The translations under genes were made by a program, and so were the position numbers. Below, piece by piece: positions 7,550-16,746 of a stretch of DNA of 64,000 nucleotides. This DNA is from Endobugula sp965225895 (lineage in GTDB: Bacteria > Pseudomonadota > Gammaproteobacteria > Pseudomonadales > Cellvibrionaceae), in the NCBI GenBank assembly GCA_965225895.1, contig CBDDBR010000011.1, positions 744,001 to 808,000 of the forward strand, in the 5' to 3' direction. Under the pieces are notes generated by a model. That model worked only from the letters and a program-made list of their open reading frames with translations. It searched no databases and was not told where the DNA came from. Numbering within the stretch: the stretch's first letter is position 1; every line of letters starts with the position of its first letter.

Positions 7550-10504
7550 ATGACTGAAATTCAAGGAACGTTTGGAGATGACACGCTTTTAGGTACTGTA
7601 GATGATGATGTTATTTATGCCCGAAGAGGGAATGATATTGTTTCGGGTGGTGCTGGTAATGATGTGTTAATTGGCGGTGATGATATTGATTATGGCGAAA
7701 ATACGGATAATGACTCTATTTCTGGTGGTATAGGAGATGATGAAATTTATGCTGGTTTTGGTGATGATTTTATTGATGGCGGTTTAGGGAACGATTACAT
7801 AGTTGCTGGTTTAGGTAATGATACTATTCTCGGTGGTGAAGGTAATGATGTTATTTCTTCTGGTCAGCATTACTCTTCTTTTCCTTCAGAAACTCCGAAT
7901 AGTAATTTTAGAAATGTAATTGATGGTGGTGTTGGTAATGATACTATTCATATAGGTGACTTTACGCCAGATTCAAAGAGTGAAAATCAGATACTTTTTG
8001 GCCGAGGTGACGGTGCTGATTTGGTAGATATGTTGCCAGCTTTAATTACAGCAGAAAGTGCTGATACGATTACGATTGTTTTTAAATCAGGCTTAAACCC
8101 AGAGGATGTGGAGCTAGCTATAGTTCCTTCGCAACAATTATTTGCAGATCAAGACGATATCGTTTTTAGAGTTATTGATACAGGTGAAACACTTACTTTA
8201 GATGCGGATTTTGGTGTTTTTCCTGAAATTATTAACGTGAGATTTGAAGATGGTGGAATAATTGATTTTGGTGAGTTAGATTTTGAGGAGATAATAGATA
8301 AAACATCAAACGATCAAACAGTCAATTTGGGTGATCTACTTCAGGGTATAGTAAACCCTATTCAAGGAACGAATAATGCTGATAATTTATCGGGTACAGA
8401 GAGTAATGACGTGTTTATATCTGGTGGTTTGTCACAAGGTGTTGAAAGTATTCGCGGTAATGGCGGTTCAGATACTTTAGTATTGAATAATGATGACGCG
8501 CATGCCGAAAATAATGCAAATAATAGTAATGGACATTATAGAATAAGAGATTTTGTGATTGATGATACAAGCACCAATGATCAGGCGGATGTACTTGATA
8601 TTGGTAGCTTTTTGCTGGGTTCTAATCTAGATGCTAGTAATATCGGTAATTATTTACATGTTGTCAGTGGTTCATTTGGTCATAATCGATCGAGTATTTT
8701 TGTTGATAGAGAAGGTCAGTTTACCGATCAAGATCGTGCTAATTTAACCAATGGTGGATCTAAGGGTGGCAATGGCAGTGACCTGTTTCTCGAGTTTCAA
8801 GGGCAGACTGCAAATAACAATTTAGAAGAGTTAACAGGTTTTAAAGATAATACCGTTGAGCAGTTTCAAGCATTAATAGATTTAGGCTTTTTAGACTTAT
8901 CTAATGCTAATAATCACTCTGTAATAGGAACACCGTCTGGCGATGGTGTGAATAGTGGCTCAGGTTTGATGGGGAGAGAGGGTGAAGATGATGATATTTA
9001 TTCTGGTGGCGTAGGTGATGGTGAAGTCGAAAATGTTCAAGGTGTAGGCCTTGATGCTCTTCAAACTAATACTCAAGATGTTAGGGGTACCCACGAAAAT
9101 AATATTAATCGTTCAGGTAATGATCGCTTAATTATTGATGGAGATGATGCGTTTGCTAATAACGCATCTAATGGTAACGGGCATATTAGGGTTAGAGGTT
9201 TTACTGTTGATGATGTAACAAGTAATGAAAACGCAGATTCCTTAGTTATTGGTGATTTATTACGGCACGATGATAATGTTGCAGGTTTCTTGGGTACTGC
9301 TGAAGATGCGACTCGTTTTTTACATTTTGAACAACTAAGTAGGAATATTGTTCATTTATATATAGACAGAGATGGAGGTTTTGTTGATGAAGAGTCAAGG
9401 GTTATCGCTGATCAAGGAGGAGCTATTGCTGCTGAAGCGAATTATTTGATTGAGTTCAGAACGTTAACTAATTCAGATGATTTTGATTTTTCACCAAACG
9501 GTAGTGCTTTGAATTCATCCGCTCAAATACAGGCATTAGTGGACTTAGGTTTTTTGGAATTAGGAATAGATAAGCCTCCAGTGAATGACTCTGAGGTTGT
9601 TATCACGGGGACTGACAATGGGGATGCTTTAATCGGTTCCGATAGAGATGATCGAATTTTGTCAGGTGGTTTATCTAGTAAGGGCGAAAGTATTTACGGT
9701 AATGGGGGGGCAGATACCTTAGTGTTGGATGCTGATGATGCTTTCTCTCATAATTCTGCTGGAAATGGTAATGCACATATTAGGATTAAAGATTTTACTA
9801 TCGGTGATACAAATACCAATGCAGAAGCAGATACTCTTGAAATAGGTTCTTTCTTATCTGGTGCTGATATTAACTTCGGTAATATTGGTAATTATTTACA
9901 TATTGAAAGCGGAGCGTGGGGGCCTCACAAGTCGGTTATTTTTATTGATAAAGATGGAAAGTTTACTGCGGATACCATTTTTTCATTAGAGCGAGGCTTA
10001 GATAATACTAATAGCGGAGCAGATATATTTCTTGAGTTTCAAGGGCAAGAAACAAATAATAATTTTGAAACTATTACTGGCTTTGCAGATAATTCATTAG
10101 AGCAATTTCAATCTTTAGTCGAATTAGGCTTTTTAGATTTTGGAAGTTTAAATAGAGCTCAAAATTATGGGTTAACTATTACTGTGTCAGATGATGAGTC
10201 CCAACCTGACCCGTCAATGCTTATATCTAAGTCGGATGAGGACACTGATTTACCAGAGTTGCCTATTGTTGATTCAGAGCCAATGACTGGTCCGATTCTT
10301 GATTTTGACGATATTATTTCTCCAATTATTGAGACGCCGATTGATGCTATACCGATTGACCCACCAATAGCGGGTTTTCCAGGTGATGCTGATCTCATAC
10401 CTCCTATTATGTGGCCTCCTGTCGTAGACCCAGAGCCTCCTGTAATAGAGCTTCCTGTCGATCCTTTGCTGCCGATCATTGATCCCGTAGTTGATTTCAT
10501 TTAA
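7550..10504 (+). CDS. Large acidic RTX-type protein, likely type I secreted
   Basis: A 984-residue, very Asp/Asn/Gly-rich protein without an N-terminal signal peptide. Residues about 1-130 hold hemolysin-type calcium-binding nonapeptides (GGAGNDVLIGG, GGLGNDYIVAGLGNDTILGG). Three internal copies of one domain follow, at residues about 276-460, 512-671 and 686-865; each has GN(G)G.DTLVL..DDA, an (I/V)(K/R)(D/G)F block, D.L.IG.(L/F)L, a Y/FLH strand, ID(K/R)DG.F and a closing ..Q.LVDLGFL. This pattern recalls the type I secretion C-terminal target domain. The last ~115 residues are a Pro- and Asp-rich tail ending in VVDFI, a plausible type I export end. No ABC exporter is nearby. A strong hairpin terminator follows. 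Function unknown; adhesin or S-layer-like surface protein is a guess. Confidence 0.72.
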   Translation: MTEIQGTFGDDTLLGTVDDDVIYARRGNDIVSGGAGNDVLIGGDDIDYGENTDNDSISGGIGDDEIYAGFGDDFIDGGLGNDYIVAGLGNDTILGGEGNDVISSGQHYSSFPSETPNSNFRNVIDGGVGNDTIHIGDFTPDSKSENQILFGRGDGADLVDMLPALITAESADTITIVFKSGLNPEDVELAIVPSQQLFADQDDIVFRVIDTGETLTLDADFGVFPEIINVRFEDGGIIDFGELDFEEIIDKTSNDQTVNLGDLLQGIVNPIQGTNNADNLSGTESNDVFISGGLSQGVESIRGNGGSDTLVLNNDDAHAENNANNSNGHYRIRDFVIDDTSTNDQADVLDIGSFLLGSNLDASNIGNYLHVVSGSFGHNRSSIFVDREGQFTDQDRANLTNGGSKGGNGSDLFLEFQGQTANNNLEELTGFKDNTVEQFQALIDLGFLDLSNANNHSVIGTPSGDGVNSGSGLMGREGEDDDIYSGGVGDGEVENVQGVGLDALQTNTQDVRGTHENNINRSGNDRLIIDGDDAFANNASNGNGHIRVRGFTVDDVTSNENADSLVIGDLLRHDDNVAGFLGTAEDATRFLHFEQLSRNIVHLYIDRDGGFVDEESRVIADQGGAIAAEANYLIEFRTLTNSDDFDFSPNGSALNSSAQIQALVDLGFLELGIDKPPVNDSEVVITGTDNGDALIGSDRDDRILSGGLSSKGESIYGNGGADTLVLDADDAFSHNSAGNGNAHIRIKDFTIGDTNTNAEADTLEIGSFLSGADINFGNIGNYLHIESGAWGPHKSVIFIDKDGKFTADTIFSLERGLDNTNSGADIFLEFQGQETNNNFETITGFADNSLEQFQSLVELGFLDFGSLNRAQNYGLTITVSDDESQPDPSMLISKSDEDTDLPELPIVDSEPMTGPILDFDDIISPIIETPIDAIPIDPPIAGFPGDADLIPPIMWPPVVDPEPPVIELPVDPLLPIIDPVVDFI

Positions 10505-10531
10505 TTTATTTCGTTGAAATATGATTGTGGC

Positions 10532-10580
10532 CTGTAAGTAAATGCGTACATTAGTATCCGCATTTACTTACAGATTTTTA
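10532..10580 (+). terminator. Strong intrinsic terminator after the RTX-type gene
   Basis: A perfect 15-bp inverted repeat (10532-10546 against 10559-10573, arm CTGTAAGTAAATGCG) with a 12-base loop is followed by ATTTTTAT. It separates the RTX-type gene from the small secreted protein gene. Confidence 0.88.
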
Positions 10581-10729
10581 TGCTTTGTTTTTGTAAGATT
10601 TGCTTGTGTTGCATTTATTGTTAAACACATAGCAAGGACGCTATGGTATTTTTGAGCTGTTATTTTTATAGCTCAATATTTGAATTACTACTTTGGCGTT
10701 CAAATATTAATAACACGGAGGTTATCCTT

Positions 10730-11059
10730 ATGAATACATTTACTATTAAGAAAGTCTTATCTATTACCGCGCTTATTATTGCTACTAGCGGTTTATCTTT
10801 GAGCGCTTCGGCAGAAGTGCAGCCTAATTCCGTAAAGTCACCCGCTATTCAAAAAACTGTTGGAGCAATGGTTAATATTAATCATGCAACAGCAAAAGAC
10901 ATGTCTATTTCTTTTAAGGGTATTGGTTTAAAGAAGGCCGAAGCAATAGTCGCTTGGCGAGAGAAAAACGGAAAATTTACGGCTATAGATCAACTGTTAG
11001 AGGTAAAGGGGATAGGTGAAAAAATCTTAGCGCTTAATAAATCACAAATAAGTCTATAG
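10730..11059 (+). CDS. ComEA-like helix-hairpin-helix protein, exported
   Basis: A 109-residue protein. The ATG at 10730 is chosen because GGAGGT lies seven bases upstream and it begins an excellent signal peptide (MNTFTIKKVLSITALIIATS, cleavage likely after SASA). An upstream in-frame start at 10643 would add 29 residues without a ribosome site. The mature part contains the tandem helix-hairpin-helix fold: VNINHATA, GIGLKKAEAIVAWREKNG and LLEVKGIGEKIL. Family members bind double-stranded DNA without sequence specificity in the periplasm and can serve DNA uptake, although many are uncharacterised. No other competence gene is adjacent. Confidence 0.85.
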   Translation: MNTFTIKKVLSITALIIATSGLSLSASAEVQPNSVKSPAIQKTVGAMVNINHATAKDMSISFKGIGLKKAEAIVAWREKNGKFTAIDQLLEVKGIGEKILALNKSQISL

Positions 11060-11075
11060 ATAACATGAGTGTAAT

Positions 11076-11101
11076 AACCCCCTAGTTAGCCCATGGGGGT
11101 T
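11076..11101 (+). terminator. Hairpin after the ComEA-like gene
   Basis: A seven-bp stem (AACCCCC against GGGGGTT) with a 12-base loop lies 17 bases after the stop. No T-run follows on the plus strand, so it may be a weak or Rho-assisted terminator. Confidence 0.45.
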
Positions 11102-11140
11102 GCTATCTGCATTAGAACAGTGAAAATTGTGTTATCATGC

Positions 11141-11160
11141 GCTCCGATTTTTGTCGGAGC
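11141..11160 (+). promoter_or_regulatory. Hairpin that would hide the pyrF ribosome binding site
   Basis: GCTCCGA and TCGGAGC pair perfectly around the six-base loop TTTTTG. The GGAG that lies five bases before the pyrF ATG is inside the 3' arm, so folding of the mRNA would block ribosome binding. Regulatory use is inferred. Confidence 0.55.
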
Positions 11161-11164
11161 CTTT

Positions 11165-11875
11165 ATGTTAAATAATACCCATTCTCCCATTGTTGTCGCT
11201 ATGGATTTTAATGACAGCAAGTCATGTTTAGCGCTAGCATCTCAGCTAAATCCTTCCCATTGTCGCCTTAAAGTCGGTAAAGAATTATTCACTTTTGCAG
11301 GGCCGCAATTAGTGGGGCAATTAATGGATAAGGGTTTTGATGTATTTCTTGATCTTAAATATCACGATATTCCAAATACGGTAGCAAAAGCCGTTAAAGC
11401 CGCTGCAGATCTTGGTGTGTGGATGGTGAATGTACATGCTTCAGGAGGCCGTAGAATGCTAGCGGCGGCAAAAGAGGCCATTGATTCATCATCACACTCT
11501 CCACTGTTAATTGCCGTGACGGTATTAACTAGCATGACAAAAGAAGATTTACTGAGTGTGGGCATGAATATTGAACCTGAAGAACAGGTTATGCGTTTGG
11601 CCTCGTTGACGAAAGAGGTGGGGCTTGATGGGGTGGTGTGCTCAGCAATGGAAGCACAGCGTCTAAAATCAGCATTTGGTGACAAGTTTAGTTTAGTGAC
11701 CCCAGGTATTCGTCCTACAGGTGCTGCTGCGGATGATCAGCGCCGCATAGTGACCCCGCAAGATGCCTTGGCAAATGGTAGTGACTACTTGGTTATTGGT
11801 CGTCCTATTACGCAGGCTGAAGATCCCGCTGCGGCGTGTGAAGCTATTTATCAGTCATTACAGTTGGGGTTATAG
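11165..11875 (+). CDS. pyrF: Orotidine 5'-phosphate decarboxylase
   Basis: Last step of de novo UMP synthesis. The start at 11165 is chosen over one at 11093 because the family begins with a short segment before VVAMDF, and GGAG lies just upstream. The 236-residue protein has VAMDFNDSKSCL, the RLKVGKELF strand, the catalytic D-x-K-x-x-D as DLKYHDIPNTV (residues about 61-71), VNVHASGGRRML, and the phosphate-binding TPGIRPTG and YLVIGRPIT. It is followed by cmk after three bases, so both pyrimidine nucleotide genes are probably cotranscribed. Confidence 0.96.
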   Translation: MLNNTHSPIVVAMDFNDSKSCLALASQLNPSHCRLKVGKELFTFAGPQLVGQLMDKGFDVFLDLKYHDIPNTVAKAVKAAADLGVWMVNVHASGGRRMLAAAKEAIDSSSHSPLLIAVTVLTSMTKEDLLSVGMNIEPEEQVMRLASLTKEVGLDGVVCSAMEAQRLKSAFGDKFSLVTPGIRPTGAAADDQRRIVTPQDALANGSDYLVIGRPITQAEDPAAACEAIYQSLQLGL

Positions 11876-11878
11876 CCT

Positions 11879-12553
11879 ATGAGCTTTGTTCCTGTTATTA
11901 CTGTGGATGGCCCTAGCGGTTCGGGTAAAGGTACTATTTGTCAGTTGTTAGCGAAAGCCTTAGGCTTTCAGTTGTTAGATAGTGGAGCGTTGTATCGTTT
12001 AACCGCTGTAGCGTGTGTGTCTAAAGGGATTGCTTTGGAGGATGCGCAAGAAGCGGCAGAGGTGGCTCGCCACTTGAATGTGACATTTGAACCAAGTGAT
12101 AAAGGCGTTATTGCTATTTTAGATGGTAAAGATGTGACAAGCGATATAAGAAAAGAGGCGGCAGGGATGGGTGCCTCCGTGGTAGCCGCTCATATTCCCG
12201 TTAGGGAGGCGTTGTTAGAGCGCCAGCGTGCTTTTGAGGTGCCTCCGGGTTTGGTGGCTGATGGGCGTGATATGGGCACTGTTGTGTTTCCAAATGCGGT
12301 TGTGAAGGTGTTTTTAACAGCAAGTGCAGAAGAGCGGGCCCAGCGCCGTTATAAGCAGTTGCTTGAACGCGGTGAATCTGCTAATCTGCGCGCCCTGCTG
12401 GATGATATACGGGCGCGTGATATTCGCGATACGCAACGTTCAGCATCGCCATTAAAGGCAGCAGATGATGCGTTGGAGATTGATAGTACTGTAATGTCTA
12501 TTGATCAAGTATTAAATGCTGTGCTCGATCTGGCAAAAAAACGTTTAGCTTAA
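11879..12553 (+). CDS. cmk: Cytidylate kinase
   Basis: Phosphorylates CMP and dCMP to the diphosphates. The 224-residue protein has the P-loop DGPSGSGKGT (residues about 10-19), LLDSGALYRLTA, the VADGRDMGTVVFP segment and the RxxxxxR-type lid (RAQRRYKQL, then RDIRDTQRSASPL). It sits three bases after pyrF and upstream of rpsA, a neighbourhood conserved in gammaproteobacteria. Confidence 0.96.
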   Translation: MSFVPVITVDGPSGSGKGTICQLLAKALGFQLLDSGALYRLTAVACVSKGIALEDAQEAAEVARHLNVTFEPSDKGVIAILDGKDVTSDIRKEAAGMGASVVAAHIPVREALLERQRAFEVPPGLVADGRDMGTVVFPNAVVKVFLTASAEERAQRRYKQLLERGESANLRALLDDIRARDIRDTQRSASPLKAADDALEIDSTVMSIDQVLNAVLDLAKKRLA

Positions 12554-12645
12554 TCAATCCCTTCTTTTATTGATGAGTTAACACTTAAAGGTAAATTGAA
12601 CTCGTAAATTCATCAGGGAGAGTCAATTTGTCATTATTAACTGAT

Positions 12646-12666
12646 CCGTATTCCTGATTAATACGG
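12646..12666 (+). promoter_or_regulatory. Hairpin in the rpsA leader
   Basis: CCGTATT pairs with AATACGG around a seven-base loop, 70 bases before the rpsA start. The S1 gene is known in E. coli to control its own translation through leader structure and a poor Shine-Dalgarno site; a similar role here is inference. Confidence 0.4.
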
Positions 12667-12736
12667 TAAGCAAGTCTCGATAGTCGGGTGTTATTAACCC
12701 CTTATTTGGATGCGCTATTTATTTATAGGTCCTCTC

Positions 12737-14419
12737 ATGAGCGAGAATTTCGCAGAATTATTTGAAGAAAGTTTAAAAACCGTTGATATGGTTCCTGGAT
12801 CAATTATCACAGGTGTAGTTATTGATATTGATAGAGACTGGGTGACTGTTCACGCAGGTCTAAAATCAGAAGGTGTTATCCCTACCGAGCAATTCGCCGA
12901 CGAAAATGGTGAAGTAACGTTGCAAATTGGTGATGAAGTTCATGTTGCGCTAGAGTCTGTAGAAGATGGCTTTGGTGAAACAAAACTTTCACGTGAAAAA
13001 GCAAAACGTGCTGAAGCGTGGAAAGTGCTAGAAACTGCTCATGCAGCAGAAACCGTAATGACAGGTGTGATTAACGGTAAGGTGAAGGGTGGTTTCACTG
13101 TTGATGTTGCGGGTATTCGCGCATTCTTACCGGGTTCATTAGTTGATGTGCGTCCAGTACGTGACACATTGCACCTTGAAGGCAAAGAGCTAGAATTTAA
13201 AGTTATTAAGTTAGATCAGAAGCGTAACAACGTAGTTGTTTCTCGTCGTGCTGTTATGGAAACTGCTAACTCTGCTGAACGTGAAGAGCTATTAGCAACA
13301 CTTGAAGAAGGTGCTAAAGCGAAAGGTATCGTTAAAAACCTTACTGATTACGGTGCATTCGTTGACTTGGGTGGTGTTGATGGTCTTCTACATATTACTG
13401 ATATGGCGTGGAAGCGTATCAAGCATCCAAGCGAAATTGTGAATGTTGGTGACGAAATTGATGTTCGCGTATTGAAATTTGATCGTGAGCGTAACCGTGT
13501 ATCATTAGGCCTTAAGCAATTAGGTGAAGATCCATGGGTAGAAATCACTAACCGTTACCCTGTTGGCGCGAAGGCGAAAGCAGTAGTGACCAACCTTACT
13601 GATTATGGTTGTTTCGCTGAAATCGAAGAAGGTGTTGAAGGCCTTGTTCACGTATCTGAAATGGATTGGACAAACAAAAACATTCACCCATCTAAAGTGG
13701 TTAGCTTAGGTGATGAAGTTGAAGTTATGGTTCTTGAGATTGACGAAGATCGTCGTCGTATTTCTTTAGGTATTAAGCAGTGTCAAGAAAATCCATGGGA
13801 TGCATTTGGTTCACGCTTCCAGAAAGGTGACAAAATCTCAGGTAAGATCAAGTCTATCACTGACTTTGGTATCTTCCTTGGTCTTGACGGTGGTATCGAC
13901 GGTCTGGTTCATTTGTCTGATATTTCTTGGAGTGAAGCGGGTGAAGAAGCCGTACGTAACTATAAGAAAGGTGATGATCTAGAAACTGTTATATTAGCGG
14001 TTGATCCAGAACGTGAGCGTATTTCTTTAGGTATTAAGCAGTTAGAAGAAGATAACTTCTCTGGCTACACAACTGAAAACACAAAAGGTGCTATCGTTAA
14101 AGGTACCGTGAAAGAAGTTGATGCTAAAGGCGCGGTAATTACTTTAATGGATGATGTTGAAGGTTACCTAAAAGTATCTGAAATTAGTCGTGATAAAGTA
14201 GAAGACGCTTCTACTGTATTATCTGTAGGTGCAGAAGTTGAAGTGGTTATCGTTAATATCGATAGTAAAAACCGTTCAATAGCACTTTCGATTAAAGCAA
14301 AAGATGCAGCTGAAGAAAAAGCAGCAATTAAAGAGCATAGTAGCAAGGCGGAAGCAGCAGCAGCGCCAGCGACACTAGGTGATTTGATTAAAGCGCAAAT
14401 GGAAGGTCAGGATAAGTAA
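12737..14419 (+). CDS. rpsA: 30S ribosomal protein S1
   Basis: mRNA-binding protein of the small subunit needed to initiate on structured or leaderless-like messages. The start at 12737 gives MSENFAELFEESL, the usual family N-terminus, and 560 residues (E. coli has 557); an ATG at 12710 adds nine residues without homology. Six S1 OB-fold repeats can be followed, several with the DYG(A/C)F and (H)(I/V)S(D/E) marks. The upstream sequence has no strong Shine-Dalgarno, as in E. coli rpsA. Confidence 0.97.
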   Translation: MSENFAELFEESLKTVDMVPGSIITGVVIDIDRDWVTVHAGLKSEGVIPTEQFADENGEVTLQIGDEVHVALESVEDGFGETKLSREKAKRAEAWKVLETAHAAETVMTGVINGKVKGGFTVDVAGIRAFLPGSLVDVRPVRDTLHLEGKELEFKVIKLDQKRNNVVVSRRAVMETANSAEREELLATLEEGAKAKGIVKNLTDYGAFVDLGGVDGLLHITDMAWKRIKHPSEIVNVGDEIDVRVLKFDRERNRVSLGLKQLGEDPWVEITNRYPVGAKAKAVVTNLTDYGCFAEIEEGVEGLVHVSEMDWTNKNIHPSKVVSLGDEVEVMVLEIDEDRRRISLGIKQCQENPWDAFGSRFQKGDKISGKIKSITDFGIFLGLDGGIDGLVHLSDISWSEAGEEAVRNYKKGDDLETVILAVDPERERISLGIKQLEEDNFSGYTTENTKGAIVKGTVKEVDAKGAVITLMDDVEGYLKVSEISRDKVEDASTVLSVGAEVEVVIVNIDSKNRSIALSIKAKDAAEEKAAIKEHSSKAEAAAAPATLGDLIKAQMEGQDK

Positions 14420-14436
14420 TCTCCTTATCTTTGATT

Positions 14437-14469
14437 AAAAAAAGGCCGCATTCTGATGCGGCCTTTTTT
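14437..14469 (+). terminator. Intrinsic terminator after rpsA
   Basis: GGCCGCAT pairs with ATGCGGCC around TCTG, flanked by seven A and followed by six T. The A/T flanks make it usable from either side. Confidence 0.92.
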
Positions 14470-14694
14470 ATGTCTTATCGATTGTTTTTCATAATTAGTA
14501 GGGGTGTAGGTTTCAATAATGGGGCTTCATCGTATTAAAGGCATCTTTTCTCGCTAAAAGCCTGATTAATTGGCTGATTTGTGGTGGGATGAGTGATATT
14601 TAGTTGATTAAACATTGCATATCTCTAAAGTATTGATATTATTAGAATAAATTTTGTTCAATATGGGAAATGTGACGTAAATTGGTGTGCTAAT

Positions 14695-14988
14695 ATGACA
14701 AAATCGGAACTTATAGAAAGAATTGCTGATCATCAAGAGCAGCTATCGGTTAAAGATATTGAGCTAGCAATAAAAAGTATCCTTGAGTATATGTCTCAGA
14801 TATTGGCATCGGGTGAGCGTATTGAGGTGCGCGGTTTTGGTAGTTTTTCTTTGCACTACCGTGAGCCTAGAGTGGGGCGTAACCCTAAAACAGGTGAGTT
14901 AGTTCAGTTGGAGGGCAAATATGTACCTCATTTTAAGCCAGGTAAAGAAATGCGTGATCGTGTAAACGATAGTATTGGCAAAGAATAA
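14695..14988 (+). CDS. ihfB: Integration host factor subunit beta
   Basis: Half of the heterodimeric DNA-bending nucleoid protein IHF. The 97-residue protein begins MTKSELIERIA and has the beta-arm region VRGFGSFSLHYREPRVGRNP with the intercalating Pro inside GRNPKTGE, then HFKPGKEMRDRVN. Position after rpsA and the Leu/Tyr-rich N-terminal helices favour IhfB over HU. Its partner ihfA is at 50620 in this window. The 225 bases between the rpsA terminator and this start should contain its promoter. Confidence 0.95.
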   Translation: MTKSELIERIADHQEQLSVKDIELAIKSILEYMSQILASGERIEVRGFGSFSLHYREPRVGRNPKTGELVQLEGKYVPHFKPGKEMRDRVNDSIGKE

Positions 14989-15087
14989 AGTCTTCGTCTT
15001 CATTCATTGTATCCTCCCTTATTGTCTTACCTAAATTACTCTATAAGAGTATAATTATTCTTTAAATGTCTATATTTAGAGGATGCT

Positions 15088-15390
15088 ATGCTTAAATGGA
15101 TCAAGCGATTAATACTGTTAATTCTATTGTTGGTAGCAGCTTTTATTGGTGTTGTTTTTGCCTCTGACAATAACCTTCCTGTATCCCTCATTTTATTTAG
15201 TGTTCAGCTACCTGAATTCACGATTGGCCTTTGGGTTTTGATTGCCTTATTTTTAGGTGCTCTGCTAGGTTTATTGGTTAGTTTACTCCCTCTTTTCTTG
15301 AGTCGTTACTCAGTATTGGGTCGCGATAAGAAAATCCAGCAATTAAAAAAGGAATTAGCTTCGCTTAGAATATCCGGTCTTAAAGGGTGA
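15088..15390 (+). CDS. lapA: Lipopolysaccharide assembly protein A domain protein
   Basis: A 100-residue inner-membrane protein of the LapA (DUF1049) family. Two transmembrane segments are clear (residues about 6-26 and 42-68) with the typical N-x-x-x-V-x-x-x-L linker (NNLPVSLILFSVQLPEF), followed by a short basic coiled-coil tail (KKIQQLKKEL). It precedes lapB by six bases, the standard arrangement; the pair tunes LPS synthesis through FtsH and LpxC in E. coli. Confidence 0.9.
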   Translation: MLKWIKRLILLILLLVAAFIGVVFASDNNLPVSLILFSVQLPEFTIGLWVLIALFLGALLGLLVSLLPLFLSRYSVLGRDKKIQQLKKELASLRISGLKG

Positions 15391-15396
15391 GTCTGG

Positions 15397-16575
15397 GTGT
15401 TTGATTGGTTGCTTTATATATTTTTTGTTCTTGCTTTAGCGATAGGCTTCTTTTTGGGGTGCCGCTACACAGCCAAAAAAAACTCCTTGCCTGTAGTGGT
15501 TGGCCCTATTGATGAGCATTATTTCAAGGGGCTTAACTTCCTCCTAAATGAGCAGCCTGATGCAGCTATAGACGCTTTTATTAGCGCTTTAGAGGTTAAT
15601 AGCGATACGCTAGATACGCATGTTGCGTTAGGTAACTTATTGCGTAAAAGAGGGGAGGTGGATCGCGCGATAAGAATCCATCAAAACCTATTGGCAAGAC
15701 CCGGCCTTACGCTTCATCAGGTGCATCATGCCCAGTACGAGCTTGCAACAGATTTTATCAAGGCGGGGTTGTTTGATCGTGCGGAGGGGCTGTTGGGGGA
15801 TCTGGTCTCTCAAGATGGCCAGTATAAAGTACGAGGGCTTAAACGTTTGCTGGAGGTCTATCGTGATGAAAAAGAATGGCGTTTGGGTTTGGGTGTTTTG
15901 CAAAAGTTATCGGGTTCCCGTCTAAGTAGAAGTTATGACGAGTGGCTTTTGGTGCGGGCGCACTTTTGTTGTGAGTTGGCGGAAGAGTACATTTTTAAAT
16001 CAGATTATGTACAGGCGCGTCAGTGGCTAAAACAGGCGCTGGGATATAGCAAGCAGAGTATGCGTGCAGGCTTATTACTGGGTCGTTTGGAAATGGCTAT
16101 AGGCGAATCATCTAAGGCTCGTGCTCAGCTCAAAAAGGTCGCTATTCAGCATGCTGAATATATAGCAGAAATTCTGCCACATTTATCCGCAGCATATAAT
16201 GAGTTTGATGATCTAGAGGGTTATTCTACATTTTTATCGTTTCTGTATACTAAAGCACCTGATGTTTCTATATCTATCGCGCTTGCCGAAATTATATCGA
16301 AAACCGATGGGCGTCTAGAGGCAGCTAAATATATTTCAGGTGAGGTTATAAAGCATCCGTCTGCACCGGGCTTATATGCGTTGTTGAATTATTATTTGGA
16401 GTTTTCTCAGGGGGCAACAAAAGAATACTTGCTATCCCTTGAATCGGTAATGACAGCTGTTATTTCTAATCACCCATCTTATCAGTGCAGGCACTGTGGT
16501 TTTAAAGCCAAAAGGTTACACTGGTTATGCCCTAGTTGTAAAAGCTGGGAGACTATAAAGCCTAAAAGGTCTTAA
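15397..16575 (+). CDS. lapB: Lipopolysaccharide assembly protein B (TPR and rubredoxin-like)
   Basis: Membrane-anchored adaptor that in E. coli directs FtsH to LpxC and limits LPS synthesis. The 392 residues begin from a GTG with a transmembrane helix (FDWLLYIFFVLALAIGFFLG), continue through several tetratricopeptide repeats, and end in a rubredoxin-like metal site with two CxxC pairs (CRHCGFKA and CPSCKSW, residues about 367-383). All elements of the family are present. Cotranscription with lapA is expected from the six-base gap. Confidence 0.95.
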   Translation: MFDWLLYIFFVLALAIGFFLGCRYTAKKNSLPVVVGPIDEHYFKGLNFLLNEQPDAAIDAFISALEVNSDTLDTHVALGNLLRKRGEVDRAIRIHQNLLARPGLTLHQVHHAQYELATDFIKAGLFDRAEGLLGDLVSQDGQYKVRGLKRLLEVYRDEKEWRLGLGVLQKLSGSRLSRSYDEWLLVRAHFCCELAEEYIFKSDYVQARQWLKQALGYSKQSMRAGLLLGRLEMAIGESSKARAQLKKVAIQHAEYIAEILPHLSAAYNEFDDLEGYSTFLSFLYTKAPDVSISIALAEIISKTDGRLEAAKYISGEVIKHPSAPGLYALLNYYLEFSQGATKEYLLSLESVMTAVISNHPSYQCRHCGFKAKRLHWLCPSCKSWETIKPKRS

Positions 16576-16681
16576 TTTGATGTGTGGTTAATGGAATGCT
16601 TGGTGTTTATATTGTAGAATATGGTTCTGTGCTTACATAATAAGCTATTGAAAAGTAAGCGAAAAAATTAAAAGGAAAATG

Positions 16682-16708
16682 TTGACAGGGAGGGGGAGTC
16701 GCTATAAT
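16682..16708 (+). promoter_or_regulatory. Promoter of tRNA-Asn
   Basis: TTGACA and TATAAT are both consensus hexamers, separated by 15 bases, followed by a GC-rich GCGCACC start region typical of growth-rate-controlled stable RNA promoters. The short spacer is unusual. Confidence 0.75.
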
Positions 16709-16746
16709 ATGCGCACCTTCTTGAGCTGATCAGCTCAAGCCAAAAT

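Noticed and set aside
10165..10500. Open reading frame on the reverse strand, Gly/Ser/Ile-rich
   Set aside because: It is the antisense of the Pro/Asp-rich tail of the RTX-type protein; the low-complexity composition follows from the opposite strand.
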